A stretch of DNA of 64,000 nt from Shewanella xiamenensis (GCF_014647135.1 NZ_BMOP01000003.1:124001-188000), one strand, 5' to 3'; positions 19,813 to 31,630 are shown, counted from the first letter of the stretch. Numbers and translations are program-made. The notes: generated by a model from the sequence alone, not told the origin.

Positions 19813-19847
19813 CTGTCTCTTGAACAGAACTTGTGCTCAAGAGACAG
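19813..19847. repeat. Palindrome resembling two abutting IS50-type ends
   Basis: Perfect 11-bp inverted repeat CTGTCTCTTGA / TCAAGAGACAG with a 13-nt spacer. Each arm reads outward like the inside end of IS50 (CTGTCTCTTGATCAGATCT as I recall it); the left arm agrees at 17 of 19 positions. No 9-bp target duplication is visible. It lies a few bases beyond the point where homology with the partial rsmC copy stops. It could be an insertion-sequence scar or a coincidental hairpin between rsmC and murA. Confidence 0.5.
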
Positions 19848-19890
19848 GCATTAAAGCGGTTTTGTATTAGGAGTGAATCCTAAGCAAATG

Positions 19891-21156
<1,266 letters not shown>

Positions 21157-21162
21157 TCACTA

Positions 21163-21414
21163 CTAGCTGTTGAAAATTTTCTCGCGTTTCCATTGGGTCG
21201 GCGTGAAAGTTTTAATCGTTAATGCATGTAACTCACCGCTGGCGATATAACTCATCAGGGGTGCATAAATGGCTTGTTGTTGTTTTACGCGGCTCATACC
21301 GTCAAAACATTCACCCACGGCAATCACTTTGTAGTGGCTGCCATCGGAGCTGGCGTGCACTTCATCGAGTGCTAACGCGTCACGTAAAATCTGTTCTATT
21401 AAGCTGCATTCCAT
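21163..21414 (-). CDS. ibaG: BolA-family protein IbaG (YrbA)
   Basis: An 83-residue BolA-like protein with invariant SDGSHYKV and a C-terminal HALTIKTFTPTQW. BolA/IbaG proteins partner monothiol glutaredoxin in Fe-S handling; IbaG is linked to acid stress and envelope homeostasis. I take the ATG at 21414 (MECSLIEQILRDAL), with AAAGGT upstream. The longer ORF from 21468 would overlap mlaB and has no homologous N-terminus. It lies 12 bp before murA. Confidence 0.92.
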   Translation of the reverse strand: MECSLIEQILRDALALDEVHASSDGSHYKVIAVGECFDGMSRVKQQQAIYAPLMSYIASGELHALTIKTFTPTQWKREKIFNS

Positions 21415-21430
21415 GAAATTCGTTACCTTT

Positions 21431-21715
21431 TCAATTCGCTTCTTCGGTGAAGAAGGACTGTAAATCATATAAGTCGATTAATTTTTTTAGCTGATCCGAT
21501 GCTGAGCACAGCTTCAGTGGCGTGCCATGCTGACGCACTAACGCCAGCAAAAATGCCACGCCAGCACTGTCGCTGTACTCCAGCTCAGTGAGCGACAACA
21601 TTTGGGTGTCTTGGCTTAACAGGCTTTGCCTTTGCGGCCAAAGTGCGACCACTTGCTCCTGTGATAAACGCCCTTTGAGGTGGCAAATTTTACCCTGTTG
21701 CACAAATTCAACCAC
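21431..21715 (-). CDS. mlaB: STAS-domain protein of the Mla lipid transport complex
   Basis: A 94-residue single STAS domain with the core LTELEYSDSAGVAFLLALV, where the conserved Asp-Ser of STAS proteins is present. MlaB binds the ATPase MlaF and stabilises the inner-membrane MlaFEDB complex that moves phospholipids between membranes. GTG start at 21715, with GGGAAG 9 bases upstream, five bases past the mlaC stop. Confidence 0.92.
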   Translation of the reverse strand: MVEFVQQGKICHLKGRLSQEQVVALWPQRQSLLSQDTQMLSLTELEYSDSAGVAFLLALVRQHGTPLKLCSASDQLKKLIDLYDLQSFFTEEAN

Positions 21716-21720
21716 GGCGC

Positions 21721-22374
21721 TTACTTCCCTGCTTTAGGCTTTTTAGTCACTTTGTCTTTGGTGCGCTCTTCCAACATCTTAATCACTGAATCAATCCCCT
21801 GTTGGCGGATAAGGTTCGAGATTTCAGATTGCTTAGAGGACAGCAAACTCACGCCTTCAGCGACTAGGTCAAACGCCTTCCAAGAGTCATCCTTGAGGCG
21901 ACGAACTTTAAACAACAGCTTAATCGGCGGACGACCCGCTTCGATAATCTGTACGTTTACATCGACAATCTTCTCATTGCTGAAATCACTACCAGGCGAA
22001 AACTCCACTTTTTGGTTAGTGTATTCGGTAAAAGCTTGGGCATAGGTTGAAACTAAGTAGCCTTCAAAAGCATCGACGAAACGATTGCGCTGATCTTCAG
22101 TCGACTCTTTTAAATACTGACCTAACACTTTGTAAGAGGCGTATTTATAGTCGATGTAAGGCATTAATTCTTCACGCACAATCACCTTGAGATGATCCGC
22201 ATCAGCGTCAATCAACGCCTTGTCTTTGTGGAACCGATCGAAGGTTTTGTTGGCAACAGATTTCACCATGGCATAAGGATCCATAGTGTTAACCTGAGCG
22301 TCATCCGCCAGTGCGGTCGTTGCAGTAAACATCCATACTAACGGCAGTAATAAGCGCGATAAGCGTTTAAACAT
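21721..22374 (-). CDS. mlaC: Periplasmic phospholipid-binding protein MlaC
   Basis: A 217-residue Tol_Tol_Ttg2/MlaC-family protein with a signal peptide (about 1-23, ending TTALA). It shuttles phospholipid across the periplasm between the outer-membrane lipoprotein MlaA (not in this window) and MlaFEDB. Typical features: VREELMPYIDYKYASYKVLG and an AFEGYLVSTYAQAF block. ATG at 22374, 11 bp after mlaD. Confidence 0.95.
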   Translation of the reverse strand: MFKRLSRLLLPLVWMFTATTALADDAQVNTMDPYAMVKSVANKTFDRFHKDKALIDADADHLKVIVREELMPYIDYKYASYKVLGQYLKESTEDQRNRFVDAFEGYLVSTYAQAFTEYTNQKVEFSPGSDFSNEKIVDVNVQIIEAGRPPIKLLFKVRRLKDDSWKAFDLVAEGVSLLSSKQSEISNLIRQQGIDSVIKMLEERTKDKVTKKPKAGK

Positions 22375-22385
22375 AGCGGTAACCC

Positions 22386-22859
22386 CTATTTATCCTTTGA
22401 ACCCATACTATATAAGAACTGACCAATCAGATCTTCTAACACTAATGCTGAGCGAGTATCGTCAATTTTGTCGCCATCCTTAAGCATACTCACGTCATCA
22501 TCGACAAAGCCCGGTGTTAATCCGAGGAACTGCTCACCGAGCAAACCTGAAGTTAAAATAGCTAAGCTACTGGTTTCAGGAAATTTATCGAAACGCTTGT
22601 CCATCACAATCGTCACCACAGCCACCAGTTTGACTGGGTCTAAATCAATCTTACTCACGCGGCCAACCACGACGCCGCCAACCTTGACCGGAGAGCGAAC
22701 CTTCAAGCCACCGATATTGGTGAAGTTGGCGGTGAGGGTATAGCTACTGTCGCTGGTCTGCACTTCGATATTGGCGACTTTAAACACCAACACTAAAAAG
22801 GCCGCTAAGCCCGTTAAGAGAAACACACCCACTAATAATTCAATTTTTCGTGTCAACAT
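22386..22859 (-). CDS. mlaD: MCE-domain lipid transporter subunit MlaD
   Basis: A 157-residue protein with one N-terminal membrane helix (about 7-27) and one MCE domain (about 38-117; NIGGLKVRSPVKVGGVVVGRV). MlaD forms a hexameric ring on MlaE in the inner membrane that passes phospholipid to MlaC. ATG at 22859. Length and architecture match E. coli MlaD, with a somewhat shorter C-terminal tail. Confidence 0.95.
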   Translation of the reverse strand: MLTRKIELLVGVFLLTGLAAFLVLVFKVANIEVQTSDSSYTLTANFTNIGGLKVRSPVKVGGVVVGRVSKIDLDPVKLVAVVTIVMDKRFDKFPETSSLAILTSGLLGEQFLGLTPGFVDDDVSMLKDGDKIDDTRSALVLEDLIGQFLYSMGSKDK

Positions 22860-22913
22860 GCTCAGTTACCACTCTGTTAATCCGTCGATCTGTATCCTTG
22901 GCGCTGCAATCCG

Positions 22914-23699
22914 TTAGCGGCCAAACATCAGGGCTGTTAGTAAAAAGTCCAATGCCAATACGGCGAGGCTCGATTGCACCACAGTTGAAGTAGTTGCACG
23001 GCTGATCCCCTCTGGATTAGGGATCACTTGATAACCACGATATAGAGCAATCCAAGTCACCACCACGGCAAAAACACCGCTCTTAATCAGGCAGTTAACT
23101 ATGTCTTGGCGCCATTCTACCGAGGCTTGCAGAATCGACCAGAAGGCACCACCATCGATCCCCTTCCATTCCACGCCCACTAAATGGCCGCCATAAATAC
23201 CTACCGCAGTAAACATCAGCGCCAACAACGGCATGCTTATTACACCCGCCCAAAAGCGTGGCGCAATGATTTGCCGCAGTGGGTCAATCGCCATCATCTC
23301 TAAGCTGGATAACTGCTCGGTACTCTTCATCAGACCGATTTCGGCGGTGAGTGCCGAACCTGCGCGGCCAGCAAATAACAAGGCTGTAACCACGGGGCCA
23401 AGTTCACGCAGTAAACTTAAGGCCACCATCGGGCCTAAGCTCTCCTCAGTACCGAAACCGACTAAGATGTTGTAGCCCTGCAGCGCCAACACCATGCCGA
23501 TAAACAGGCCGGAGACCACAATAATGACCATAGATTGTACGCCGACCACATAGATTTGGCGCACTAATAATGGAAAACCTTTACGCACCCGAGGCCAACG
23601 AACAATCGCGCCCCACAGCATCAGGCCTGCACGGCCAAAACCGAGCACTAACTCGATAGCGCTGCGGCCAAGGTCGGCAATACTATCTAATAACTTCAC
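22914..23699 (-). CDS. mlaE: ABC-type phospholipid transport permease MlaE
   Basis: A 261-residue MlaE (PF02405) permease with several membrane helices and the conserved [16 protein letters not shown] and [14 protein letters not shown] segments that contact the ATPase. GTG start at 23699; it overlaps the mlaF stop by four bases (GTGA), so translation is likely coupled. Confidence 0.95.
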   Translation of the reverse strand: MKLLDSIADLGRSAIELVLGFGRAGLMLWGAIVRWPRVRKGFPLLVRQIYVVGVQSMVIIVVSGLFIGMVLALQGYNILVGFGTEESLGPMVALSLLRELGPVVTALLFAGRAGSALTAEIGLMKSTEQLSSLEMMAIDPLRQIIAPRFWAGVISMPLLALMFTAVGIYGGHLVGVEWKGIDGGAFWSILQASVEWRQDIVNCLIKSGVFAVVVTWIALYRGYQVIPNPEGISRATTSTVVQSSLAVLALDFLLTALMFGR

Positions 23700-24514
23700 T
23701 TGCCAACTCCTTTTGCCAATAATTCTTGCTGGTAATCCTTTGCCGGATAATGGAACGGCACAGGGCCATCTGGCGCACCTTGAATAAACTGCTTGAGCTG
23801 CGGATTATCAGCATGCTTTAACTCCTCAGGCGTGCCATGGGCAATAACTTTTTTATCTGCAACCACATACACATAATCTGCAATCCCGAGCACTTCATCC
23901 ACATCGTGGGACACCACAACCGAGGTTAAATTAAGTGCATCGGAAAGTTCGCGGATAAGCTTAACCAGCACGCCCATAGAAATAGGGTCTTGTCCGGCAA
24001 AAGGCTCATCGTACATGACCATTTCTGGCTCAAGGGCTATCGCCCGAGCTAAGGCAGCGCGGCGCTGCATCCCACCGGATAACTCGCTGGGCATCATTTG
24101 CGCGGCGCCCCGCAGCCCAACGGCCTCAAGTTTCATCAGCACGATAGTCCGAATAATCTCTTCGGGCAGGCCTGAATGTTCACGTAGCGCAAAGGCAACG
24201 TTATCAAAGACGTTAATATCGGTGAATAATGCGCCACTTTGAAACAACATACTCATGCGCTTGCGCAGTTCGAATAATTCGCTACGGCTCGCCGCATGCA
24301 CATCCTGTCCATCGAACAACACTTGGCCGCTATCGGGCGTTAATTGGCCGCCGATAAGCTTGAGCAAGGTGGTCTTACCTATACCACTCGGTCCCATAAT
24401 GGCGGTGACTTTGCCCCTAGGGATAGACAGGCTAATATCTTCATATATGACACGCTGGCCACGGCGAAAGCCCAAATGACGGATCTCAACCAACGGCGTT
24501 TGTTCTTGAGTCAT
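23696..24514 (-). CDS. mlaF: ABC-type phospholipid transport ATPase MlaF
   Basis: A 272-residue ABC ATPase. Walker [10 protein letters not shown], signature LSGGMQRR, Walker [14 protein letters not shown] and switch His in [10 protein letters not shown] are all present. It powers MlaE in the inner membrane. First gene of the minus-strand mla operon, with ATG at 24514. Confidence 0.96.
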   Translation of the reverse strand: MTQEQTPLVEIRHLGFRRGQRVIYEDISLSIPRGKVTAIMGPSGIGKTTLLKLIGGQLTPDSGQVLFDGQDVHAASRSELFELRKRMSMLFQSGALFTDINVFDNVAFALREHSGLPEEIIRTIVLMKLEAVGLRGAAQMMPSELSGGMQRRAALARAIALEPEMVMYDEPFAGQDPISMGVLVKLIRELSDALNLTSVVVSHDVDEVLGIADYVYVVADKKVIAHGTPEELKHADNPQLKQFIQGAPDGPVPFHYPAKDYQQELLAKGVGK

Positions 24515-25083
24515 GCTTGATTCCGATATTTGAAAAGAGGTGGCCTACGCTTCCTGCCCAGACCAATCGAAGAGCCGCAAATTGTACGTAATTGCGCTTT
24601 AACCTACAACAGAATCGACACTATCGTCCTGCGATACTTTCAATTTGCCTCATTTCCAGCGAGAATGCGCCCTAAGTTTTCGCTCTGTGAAGCTAAAGTG
24701 TTACTTAATGTTTTCACCTGTGTTGATAAATTAGCAAAATGGTTTTGTAAACGGTCAAGACATAAGCTAATTGATACAAAGATAATGTGAGTACAACTTA
24801 ACTTAAAAACGCTATTGAGTTCTGCAATTAAGCATCAAACTGGCCATCATAGTTACCTTACTCACTGCGGGTGGCAAAAGGGAAATACCAAAGACGATGA
24901 TATTGCTCAAGGCATTCAATGGCTAAACGATATATTCTGCCCTAATGCCTAGGCGCAGAGCTTAAACAATAGCATGCGACTCAAAGTAACAAGCCGTTAA
25001 TTTTATCATCTTTATCGCGTACCAAATTGTGCTATTCCAATCCCATACGGGGCGACAAAGACAATGCAAGAAGAGAGATAGAC
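24515..25083. other. Intergenic between divergent mla and kds-lpt operons
   Basis: 569 bp that must contain the promoters of both operons. No promoter is clear enough to assign. The one coding-like stretch is a 45-codon open frame at 24815-24952 (TTG start) ending in a protein-like C-terminus (IAQGIQWLNDIFCPNA). It has no recognisable homologue and may be a decayed gene end. Confidence 0.45.
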
Positions 25084-26061
25084 ATGGTAGACCAATCACA
25101 ATTGCGCCAGTGGGGCTGTAAAGTCATCGATATTGAAAAATCGGCCCTCGACAATCTTTATCAATATGTCGATTCCGTTGAATTCGCCCAAGCCTGCGAG
25201 TTAATCCTCAACTGCACCGGCAAAGTCATCGTGATGGGGATGGGGAAATCTGGCCATATTGGTAATAAAATCTCTGCTACCCTCGCCAGCACTGGCACCC
25301 CAGCCTTCTTTGTGCATCCTGGCGAAGCCAGCCATGGCGACTTAGGCGTACTCTCTGATAATGATATTATCCTCGCCATTTCAAACTCGGGTGAATCGAG
25401 CGAAATCCTTGCGCTGATGCCCGTTATCCAACGTAAAGCCATTCCCGTTATCGCCATGACGGGCAAACCTGAGTCCACGATGGCACGTTTGGCCAAAATT
25501 CATTTATGTATTGAAGTGCCTGAAGAAGCCTGTCCGCTCGGGCTTGCGCCAACCTCGAGCACCACCGCAACCTTAGTGATGGGTGATGCGATGGCCATTG
25601 CGCTGCTGCAAGCCAAAGGCTTTACTCGGGAAGACTTTGCAATGTCTCACCCAGGCGGTGCCCTAGGACGTAAGCTGCTGCTTAAAGTCAGCAACGTGAT
25701 GCACAGTGGCGATGATTTACCACTGGTTAAACACGATATTTGCATCACCGATGCCCTGTATGAAATCTCCAAGAAGGGCCTAGGCATGACGGCGGTGATC
25801 GATGAACAAAACAAACTCGTGGGTATTTTTACCGACGGCGACCTACGCCGCGTTATCGATGCCCAAGTCAACCTACGCACCACGCCTATCGCCGATGTGA
25901 TGACGCGAAACTGTGTCACAATTACTGAAAACGTCTTGGCAGCGCAGGCGCTGCAAGTGATGGATTCCAAAAATATCAACGGCCTGATAGTGATAGATAA
26001 AGACAATCATCCTGTCGGTGCGCTCAATATGCTCGATATGGTTAAAGCGGGAGTCATTTAA
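25084..26061 (+). CDS. kdsD: Arabinose 5-phosphate isomerase
   Basis: KdsD, 325 residues. It interconverts ribulose-5-phosphate and arabinose-5-phosphate for Kdo synthesis in the cytoplasm. SIS domain (about 35-170) with GKVIVMGMGKSGHIGNK and ISNSGESSEI, then two CBS domains (about 205-325; VGIFTDGDLRR). I use the ATG at 25084 (MVDQSQLRQWG), preceded by AGAGAG; the longer frame from 25027 is not homologous. First gene of the kdsDC-lptCAB-rpoN-hpf-ptsN-rapZ-npr cluster. Confidence 0.95.
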   Translation: MVDQSQLRQWGCKVIDIEKSALDNLYQYVDSVEFAQACELILNCTGKVIVMGMGKSGHIGNKISATLASTGTPAFFVHPGEASHGDLGVLSDNDIILAISNSGESSEILALMPVIQRKAIPVIAMTGKPESTMARLAKIHLCIEVPEEACPLGLAPTSSTTATLVMGDAMAIALLQAKGFTREDFAMSHPGGALGRKLLLKVSNVMHSGDDLPLVKHDICITDALYEISKKGLGMTAVIDEQNKLVGIFTDGDLRRVIDAQVNLRTTPIADVMTRNCVTITENVLAAQALQVMDSKNINGLIVIDKDNHPVGALNMLDMVKAGVI

Positions 26062-26612
26062 TGCCACAGCAAGGATTTTACGGCCCGATCAGCGATGATG
26101 TGTGGCAAAGAGCGCAAAAAATTAAACTGCTGATCTGCGATGTGGATGGGGTATTTTCTGACGGCCGCATTTATTTAAGCAACTCGGGTGAAGAGCTCAA
26201 AGCCTTCCATACCCGCGATGGTTATGGCGTGCGCTCTTTATTGACCAGTGGCTTTAATCTGGCCGTGATAACAGGCCGCCAGTCTAAAATTGTTGAAAAC
26301 CGCATGACGGCCCTCGGTGTAACCCATATTTATCAAGGTGTGGATAATAAATTTGTCCCCTATGAAGAACTGCTGTCGCTCTACAATGTCACACCAGAAG
26401 AAGTTGCCTATATCGGTGATGATATTGTCGACCTGCCAGTGATGAATGTCGTCGGTCTTGCCGTCTGTGTCGCCGATGGACATCCCTATGTGCGCCAACA
26501 CGCCCATTTTGTGACCCAGTTAAATGGTGGTCATGGCGCGCTCAGAGAGCTGACAGATCTGTTACTTCTGAGTCAAAACAAATTTACCTCAGCCCATGGG
26601 ATGAGCATATGA
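26061..26612 (+). CDS. kdsC: Kdo-8-phosphate phosphatase
   Basis: A 183-residue HAD-family phosphatase that dephosphorylates Kdo-8-P before activation by KdsB. Nucleophile motif LLICDVDGVFSDG, then AVITGRQS and IGDDIVDLPVM. The ATG overlaps the kdsD stop by one base and the stop overlaps lptC, so translational coupling is likely. Confidence 0.96.
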   Translation: MPQQGFYGPISDDVWQRAQKIKLLICDVDGVFSDGRIYLSNSGEELKAFHTRDGYGVRSLLTSGFNLAVITGRQSKIVENRMTALGVTHIYQGVDNKFVPYEELLSLYNVTPEEVAYIGDDIVDLPVMNVVGLAVCVADGHPYVRQHAHFVTQLNGGHGALRELTDLLLLSQNKFTSAHGMSI

Positions 26613-27169
26613 GTCGTGTGACCCTCGCCATTATTGCTTTTTTTGGTACTGCACTAGTGCTGTATTGGCAGGTCCAACAAAAACGCGGTGGCGATACCGA
26701 TAGCAGCCTGAACGATACAAACAGACCCGACTACATTATCGAAGATCTGCGTAGCATCGAGTTTAACGAGCAAGGACAAGTCAATAGTCGCGTCACGGCA
26801 AAGCACATGGAACACTATGAGCTTAAAAACCAAACCGACTTTATTCAGCCTGTCTATCTTGTGTATCCCGACCAAGGTAAAGCAAAATGGCAGATCAGAG
26901 CCGATCAAGGTCGACTCAACAAAGATACTGGCAAGGTTGTATTAGAAAATAATGTTATTATCGATGCCATCAGCCCTGGTGAACCAATACAAACCTTGTC
27001 CACCAGTTTTTTAGAACTCGATCTCAACACAATGATAATGACCTCTGACCGCATCATTTACGTCACAGGGAAAGATTTTAATATTCAAGGGCAAGGCCTT
27101 TATGCCGACCTTAACGCGCAGGAAGTGCAATTGACCAGTCAGGTAGTAGGAACCTATGAAGCAAAATAA
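26609..27169 (+). CDS. lptC: LPS export protein LptC
   Basis: A 186-residue inner-membrane bitopic protein. One N-terminal helix (about 5-22) and a periplasmic beta-jellyroll (YIIEDLRSIEFNEQGQV) relay LPS from LptB2FG to LptA. It overlaps kdsC by four bases and lptA by 14 bases. Confidence 0.94.
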   Translation: MSRVTLAIIAFFGTALVLYWQVQQKRGGDTDSSLNDTNRPDYIIEDLRSIEFNEQGQVNSRVTAKHMEHYELKNQTDFIQPVYLVYPDQGKAKWQIRADQGRLNKDTGKVVLENNVIIDAISPGEPIQTLSTSFLELDLNTMIMTSDRIIYVTGKDFNIQGQGLYADLNAQEVQLTSQVVGTYEAK

Positions 27170-27707
27170 CATATTACTTGCCAGCCTAATGCTAATGATA
27201 AGCATGAATGCCTTCGCCAAGATCGGTGACTTACAGCAAGAAGTGAAAATTAAAGCCGTCAGTCAAACTGCGGACATTAAAAACAATCAGATCATTTTCT
27301 TCGGCCCCGTTGAAGTTGTTCAAGGCTCAATTAAAATCCATGCGGATCAACTCCGTGCATTTTCTGTCGAAGGCGAAAATAGTAAAGTCTTACTGGCTAC
27401 AGGAAATCCAGCAACCTACAGCCAAATCCTTGATGATGGCCGCCCTGCATCTGCTAGCGCCAAAGAGATTCGCTATGAAATGGCCACTCGGACGTTGACC
27501 CTAACTGGTACAGCGACCCTAGACCAAGCGGGTAGTCAAGTTACAGGCAATTTAATTCGTTACGATATTATTCAGCAAAAACTGATCGCCGAAAGTAGCG
27601 GCAATGGTGATGATCGCGTAATTACCATTATTCAACCTGATAATTATCAGGAAGAACTCAAAAATACACCAACAGATAAACCTGTGAAAAAACAGGATTC
27701 TAAATGA
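27156..27707 (+). CDS. lptA: Periplasmic LPS bridge protein LptA
   Basis: A 183-residue protein with a signal peptide (about 1-21, ending MNAFA) and an OstA-like beta-jellyroll (about 28-150; [10 protein letters not shown]). It polymerises between LptC and LptD to carry LPS across the periplasm. Overlaps lptC at its start and lptB by four bases at its end. Confidence 0.95.
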   Translation: MKQNNILLASLMLMISMNAFAKIGDLQQEVKIKAVSQTADIKNNQIIFFGPVEVVQGSIKIHADQLRAFSVEGENSKVLLATGNPATYSQILDDGRPASASAKEIRYEMATRTLTLTGTATLDQAGSQVTGNLIRYDIIQQKLIAESSGNGDDRVITIIQPDNYQEELKNTPTDKPVKKQDSK

Positions 27708-28435
27708 CCCAAATCACCTTAAAAGCACAGAATCTCGCCAAGAGTTATAAGAGTCGTCAGGTTGTCAAAGATGTCAGCCTGACGGTCAAAACGGGTCAAG
27801 TCGTCGGCCTACTCGGCCCTAACGGTGCGGGTAAAACCACCACCTTTTACATGGTCGTGGGCTTAGTTAAAAGCGATAAAGGCCATATCTTTATCGACGA
27901 TGATGATTTAACCGCCGATCCTATGCATCTGCGCGCCCGCAAAGGTATTGGTTACCTACCACAGGAAGCGAGTATCTTTCGTAAATTAACCGTACACGAC
28001 AACATCATGGCGGTACTGCAAACCCGTAAAGAGCTCAATAGTGACCAGCGCGAAGAAGCACTAGAGCAACTGCTAGAAGAGTTCCATATCACCCATATTC
28101 GTGACAGCCAAGGCATGTCCTTATCGGGCGGTGAACGTCGCCGCGTCGAAATTGCCCGCGCCTTAGCGGCCAACCCCAAGTTTATTCTGCTTGATGAGCC
28201 CTTTGCGGGCGTTGATCCGATCTCCGTTATCGATATCAAGAAAATTATCGAGCAGCTTAAGAGCCGAGGCCTTGGAGTACTTATCACTGACCACAATGTG
28301 CGCGAGACCTTAGACGTCTGTGAACATGCTTACATTGTGAGTCACGGTAATCTTATTGCCGAGGGCACACCCGCAGAGATCTTAGACAATCAGCAAGTTA
28401 GGGCTGTGTACTTAGGTGAACAATTCAGGCTATAG
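27704..28435 (+). CDS. lptB: LPS export ABC ATPase LptB
   Basis: A 243-residue ATPase of LptB2FG that drives LPS extraction from the inner membrane. Walker [10 protein letters not shown], signature LSGGERRR, Walker [14 protein letters not shown] and switch His in [11 protein letters not shown]. Four-base overlap (ATGA) with lptA. Confidence 0.97.
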   Translation: MTQITLKAQNLAKSYKSRQVVKDVSLTVKTGQVVGLLGPNGAGKTTTFYMVVGLVKSDKGHIFIDDDDLTADPMHLRARKGIGYLPQEASIFRKLTVHDNIMAVLQTRKELNSDQREEALEQLLEEFHITHIRDSQGMSLSGGERRRVEIARALAANPKFILLDEPFAGVDPISVIDIKKIIEQLKSRGLGVLITDHNVRETLDVCEHAYIVSHGNLIAEGTPAEILDNQQVRAVYLGEQFRL

Positions 28436-28541
28436 TTACTAAAACAAAGCTAATAAGCCTTGAATTTGAGAGCGCTAGGCTCCATCCATATGATATCAAG
28501 CGACCTAAACTCACAATAATAACCTAGGGATCAGCGGTAAC

Positions 28542-30017
28542 ATGAAAGCGTCACTCCAGCTCAAACTGGGTCAACAGTTAACCATGACGCCACAACTTCA
28601 GCAGGCCATTCGCCTGCTGCAATTGTCGTCATTGGAACTGCAACAAGAAATCCAGCAAGCCTTAGACTCTAATCCTCTTCTCGAGCTGGAAGAGGAGCAA
28701 TTTGACGCGCCTACCGAACGTAAGCAAGATATCGCCGATACCGACTTTAGCGAAACGACTGCCCAACCACAGGAACAAGATAATTCCACCGTGGATATTG
28801 CCGAGTCGCTGACCAAAGAATCTCTGCCCGAAGAGTTACCCATGGATACCACTTGGGATGAAGTATTTACCGCATCGCCAAACTCAGGTTCTGGCGCCAG
28901 CCGTGAAGATGACATGCCCTTCCAAGGGGAAACTAGCGAGGGGTTGTACGAACATTTAGAATGGCAAAAAAACCTCACACCTTTCTCTGAAACCGATTTA
29001 GCCATTGCCACCGCGATTATTGATGCCATTGACGATCAAGGTTATCTCACTCAAAGCACTGAAGATATCCTCGAAGCCATGGGCAATCCCGAGATTGAAC
29101 TCGACGAAGTTGAAGCCGTGCTCAAGCGTATTCAACATTTCGACCCCGTTGGTGTCGCGGCAAGGGATTTAAGCGAATGTTTACTGATCCAGCTATCTCA
29201 TTTTTCGCCTGATACCCCTCACATCGAAAACGCCCGCATGTTGATCAAAGATCATTTAGATCTGATCGCCGCTCGCGACTTTAGGCTGTTAATGCGTAAG
29301 ACCAAACTGAAAGAGGACGAGTTAAGGGACAGTATTGCGCTGATCCAAACCTTGAATCCTCGTCCCGGTTTACTCATCACCCCTGTCGATGAAGAATATG
29401 TGATCCCCGATGTATCGGTGTCGAAGAAAAACGGCCGTTGGGTGGTCGAATTAAACCCTGACTGCATGCCAAAAATCAACGTAAATCAGCAATATGCAGC
29501 AATGGCCCGAAGTTCAAAAAATCAAGCTGATAGCCAATTTATTCGTGGCCATCTGCAAGAGGCTAAATGGTTTATCAAAAGCCTTGAAAGCCGTAACGAA
29601 ACACTGCTCAAGGTGGCAAACTGCATAGTGCAATACCAACAGGGTTTCTTCGAATATGGCGAAGAAGCCATGAAACCTATGGTCCTTAACGATATCGCCG
29701 AAGCGGTAGAAATGCATGAGTCCACCATTTCACGGGTGACGACTCAAAAATACATGCATACCCCAAAAGGACTTTTTGAACTAAAATATTTCTTCTCAAG
29801 CCACGTCGGGACGGATGATGGCGGTGAGTGCTCATCCACAGCAATCAGAGCTTTCATTAAGAAATTGGTTGCAGCGGAAAACCAGAAAAAACCATTAAGC
29901 GACAGCAAGATGGCTCAACTTCTGGCAGAACAGGGAATTAACGTTGCGCGCAGAACCATTGCGAAGTACCGAGAAGCGATGCTTATTCCCCCTTCCAATC
30001 AGCGTAAAAGTTTATAG
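28542..30017 (+). CDS. rpoN: RNA polymerase sigma-54 factor
   Basis: Sigma-54, 491 residues. The Gln-rich activator-interacting region I (about 1-50; [19 protein letters not shown]) precedes an acidic region II, the core-binding region, an HTH ([18 protein letters not shown]) and the C-terminal RpoN box [12 protein letters not shown]. It directs transcription from -24/-12 promoters with AAA+ activators. Placement after lptB and before hpf-ptsN-rapZ-npr is the standard gammaproteobacterial order. Confidence 0.97.
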   Translation: MKASLQLKLGQQLTMTPQLQQAIRLLQLSSLELQQEIQQALDSNPLLELEEEQFDAPTERKQDIADTDFSETTAQPQEQDNSTVDIAESLTKESLPEELPMDTTWDEVFTASPNSGSGASREDDMPFQGETSEGLYEHLEWQKNLTPFSETDLAIATAIIDAIDDQGYLTQSTEDILEAMGNPEIELDEVEAVLKRIQHFDPVGVAARDLSECLLIQLSHFSPDTPHIENARMLIKDHLDLIAARDFRLLMRKTKLKEDELRDSIALIQTLNPRPGLLITPVDEEYVIPDVSVSKKNGRWVVELNPDCMPKINVNQQYAAMARSSKNQADSQFIRGHLQEAKWFIKSLESRNETLLKVANCIVQYQQGFFEYGEEAMKPMVLNDIAEAVEMHESTISRVTTQKYMHTPKGLFELKYFFSSHVGTDDGGECSSTAIRAFIKKLVAAENQKKPLSDSKMAQLLAEQGINVARRTIAKYREAMLIPPSNQRKSL

Positions 30018-30045
30018 CCTATTGTGAGTATCGGAGGACGTTTCT

Positions 30046-30333
30046 ATGCAAATAAACCTAAGTGGACACCATATCGAGATTACTGAATCGTTACGGGCAT
30101 ATGTTGAGGAAAAGTTTTCAAAACTTGAACGTCATTTCGAACAGATCAATAATGTGCACGTTGTGCTCAATGTTGAGAAAATGCAACAGATTGCCGAAGC
30201 GAGAATCAACCTCACCGGTGGTGAAGTCTTCGCGACTTCAGAGCATGCAGATATGTATGCTGCCATAGACGTCCTGATTGATAAACTTGATCGTCAGGTT
30301 ATTAAACACAAAGAGAAGTTAACAAAACACTAG
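30046..30333 (+). CDS. hpf: Ribosome hibernation promoting factor (short form)
   Basis: A 95-residue short HPF/YfiA-type protein (MQINLSGHHIEITESLRAYV, HADMYAAIDVLIDKLDRQ). It binds the 30S decoding region and promotes 100S dimers in stationary phase. It follows rpoN by 28 bp with a strong GGAGGACG ribosome-binding site. Confidence 0.95.
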   Translation: MQINLSGHHIEITESLRAYVEEKFSKLERHFEQINNVHVVLNVEKMQQIAEARINLTGGEVFATSEHADMYAAIDVLIDKLDRQVIKHKEKLTKH

Positions 30334-30335
30334 CA

Positions 30336-30779
30336 ATGGAACTTCGTACCATACTGCGGCCGGAGTGCACAACCTGCGCCACTCCGGGCAGTAAGAAAAA
30401 GGTACTGGAACTCATCAGCGACTTAGCCGCTGCCCAGTACCCCACCCTCTCATCTCAAGAGATCTTCGAAAGCCTCGTGGCGCGCGAAAAGATGGGTAGC
30501 ACAGGTATAGGTAACGGTATCGCCATTCCACATGGTCGATTAACCGATATAACACAACCCATAGCGATATTGATAAAATGTGAGGAGCCGATAGCCTTTG
30601 ATGCTATCGATAAACAACCCGTCGATATTTTATTTGCACTACTCGTGCCTGCCGACCAATGTCAGCAGCACCTAAGTACCTTGTCATGCATGGCTGAAAA
30701 GCTCAGTGACAAGCAAATATTAAAACAATTGCGCAAGACGCATGATGAAACGGAACTCTATCAGGTAATCATTGGATGA
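30336..30779 (+). CDS. ptsN: Nitrogen-PTS EIIA component
   Basis: A 147-residue EIIA-Ntr with the phosphorylatable His66 in [12 protein letters not shown]. It receives phosphate from NPr and regulates potassium, nitrogen and cell-envelope functions rather than transporting sugar. It starts two bases after hpf and overlaps rapZ (ATGA). Confidence 0.95.
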   Translation: MELRTILRPECTTCATPGSKKKVLELISDLAAAQYPTLSSQEIFESLVAREKMGSTGIGNGIAIPHGRLTDITQPIAILIKCEEPIAFDAIDKQPVDILFALLVPADQCQQHLSTLSCMAEKLSDKQILKQLRKTHDETELYQVIIG

Positions 30780-31630
30780 AACTGGTCATAGTGTCAGGGC
30801 GTTCAGGCTCAGGCAAATCGGTCGCACTTAGAGTGCTTGAAGATCTCGGCTACTATTGTGTCGATAATTTGCCTTTGCCTTTGATTGGCAGTTTGCTTGA
30901 ACAGCTCAAAGGCAGTAACGATCTCGTTGCTATCAGTGTTGACGTGCGTAATTTACCAGAGCAAGACAAAGTGCTGGTTAAACAGCTTGCCAGCCTGCCA
31001 GAGGGCACTGAACTCACCAGCTTCTTCTTAAACTCCAGCGATAAAGTGTTGCTCAAACGCTACAGCGAAACGCGGCGCTTACATCCCTTATCGAAGAGCC
31101 GAGTGTCACTGCAAGAAGCCATCAAGCTTGAAGGCAAATTGCTCGAGCCCCTGTCACAGCAGATGGATCACTATATAGATACCTCGAATCTGAATATCTA
31201 TGAACTCAGCGACCAAGTGCGGCAAATACTCCTTGGCAGTGTCGATAAGGAACTGGTGATCAACTTCGAGTCCTTCGGTTTTAAGCATGGTATGCCGACC
31301 GAAGCTGACTTTATGTTTGATGTGCGCTTTTTGCCAAATCCCCATTGGGAACCGGAGCTTAGACCTCTCACCGGTTTAGATGAACCCGTAGCGGAGTTTT
31401 TAAATCGCCAGCCACTGGTGAATAAGTTCATCTGGCAAATCGAGAATTTGCTCGAAACCTGGTTGCCCCATTTAGAGCGCAATAATCGTAGCTATCTCAC
31501 GATTGCGATTGGTTGCACAGGTGGCCAACACCGCTCAGTCTATGTAGCCGAGCAACTAGCTAAACGTTTTAGTAATGGCAAACATAAAGTCAATGCGCGC
31601 CATCGAGAGTTGAGCCATGCCAAAACTTGA
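30776..31630 (+). CDS. rapZ: RNase adapter protein RapZ (YvcJ-like P-loop)
   Basis: A 284-residue protein with Walker A GRSGSGKS at residues 8-15 and a C-terminal RNA-binding half ending in [20 protein letters not shown]. In E. coli RapZ delivers GlmZ sRNA to RNase E, linking amino-sugar supply to the envelope. It overlaps ptsN by four bases and npr by 14 bases. Confidence 0.95.
   Translation: MKLVIVSGRSGSGKSVALRVLEDLGYYCVDNLPLPLIGSLLEQLKGSNDLVAISVDVRNLPEQDKVLVKQLASLPEGTELTSFFLNSSDKVLLKRYSETRRLHPLSKSRVSLQEAIKLEGKLLEPLSQQMDHYIDTSNLNIYELSDQVRQILLGSVDKELVINFESFGFKHGMPTEADFMFDVRFLPNPHWEPELRPLTGLDEPVAEFLNRQPLVNKFIWQIENLLETWLPHLERNNRSYLTIAIGCTGGQHRSVYVAEQLAKRFSNGKHKVNARHRELSHAKT

Noticed and set aside
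24530-24790. 86-codon open frame upstream of kdsD
   Set aside because: No Shine-Dalgarno, no family resemblance, overlaps the divergent promoter region.
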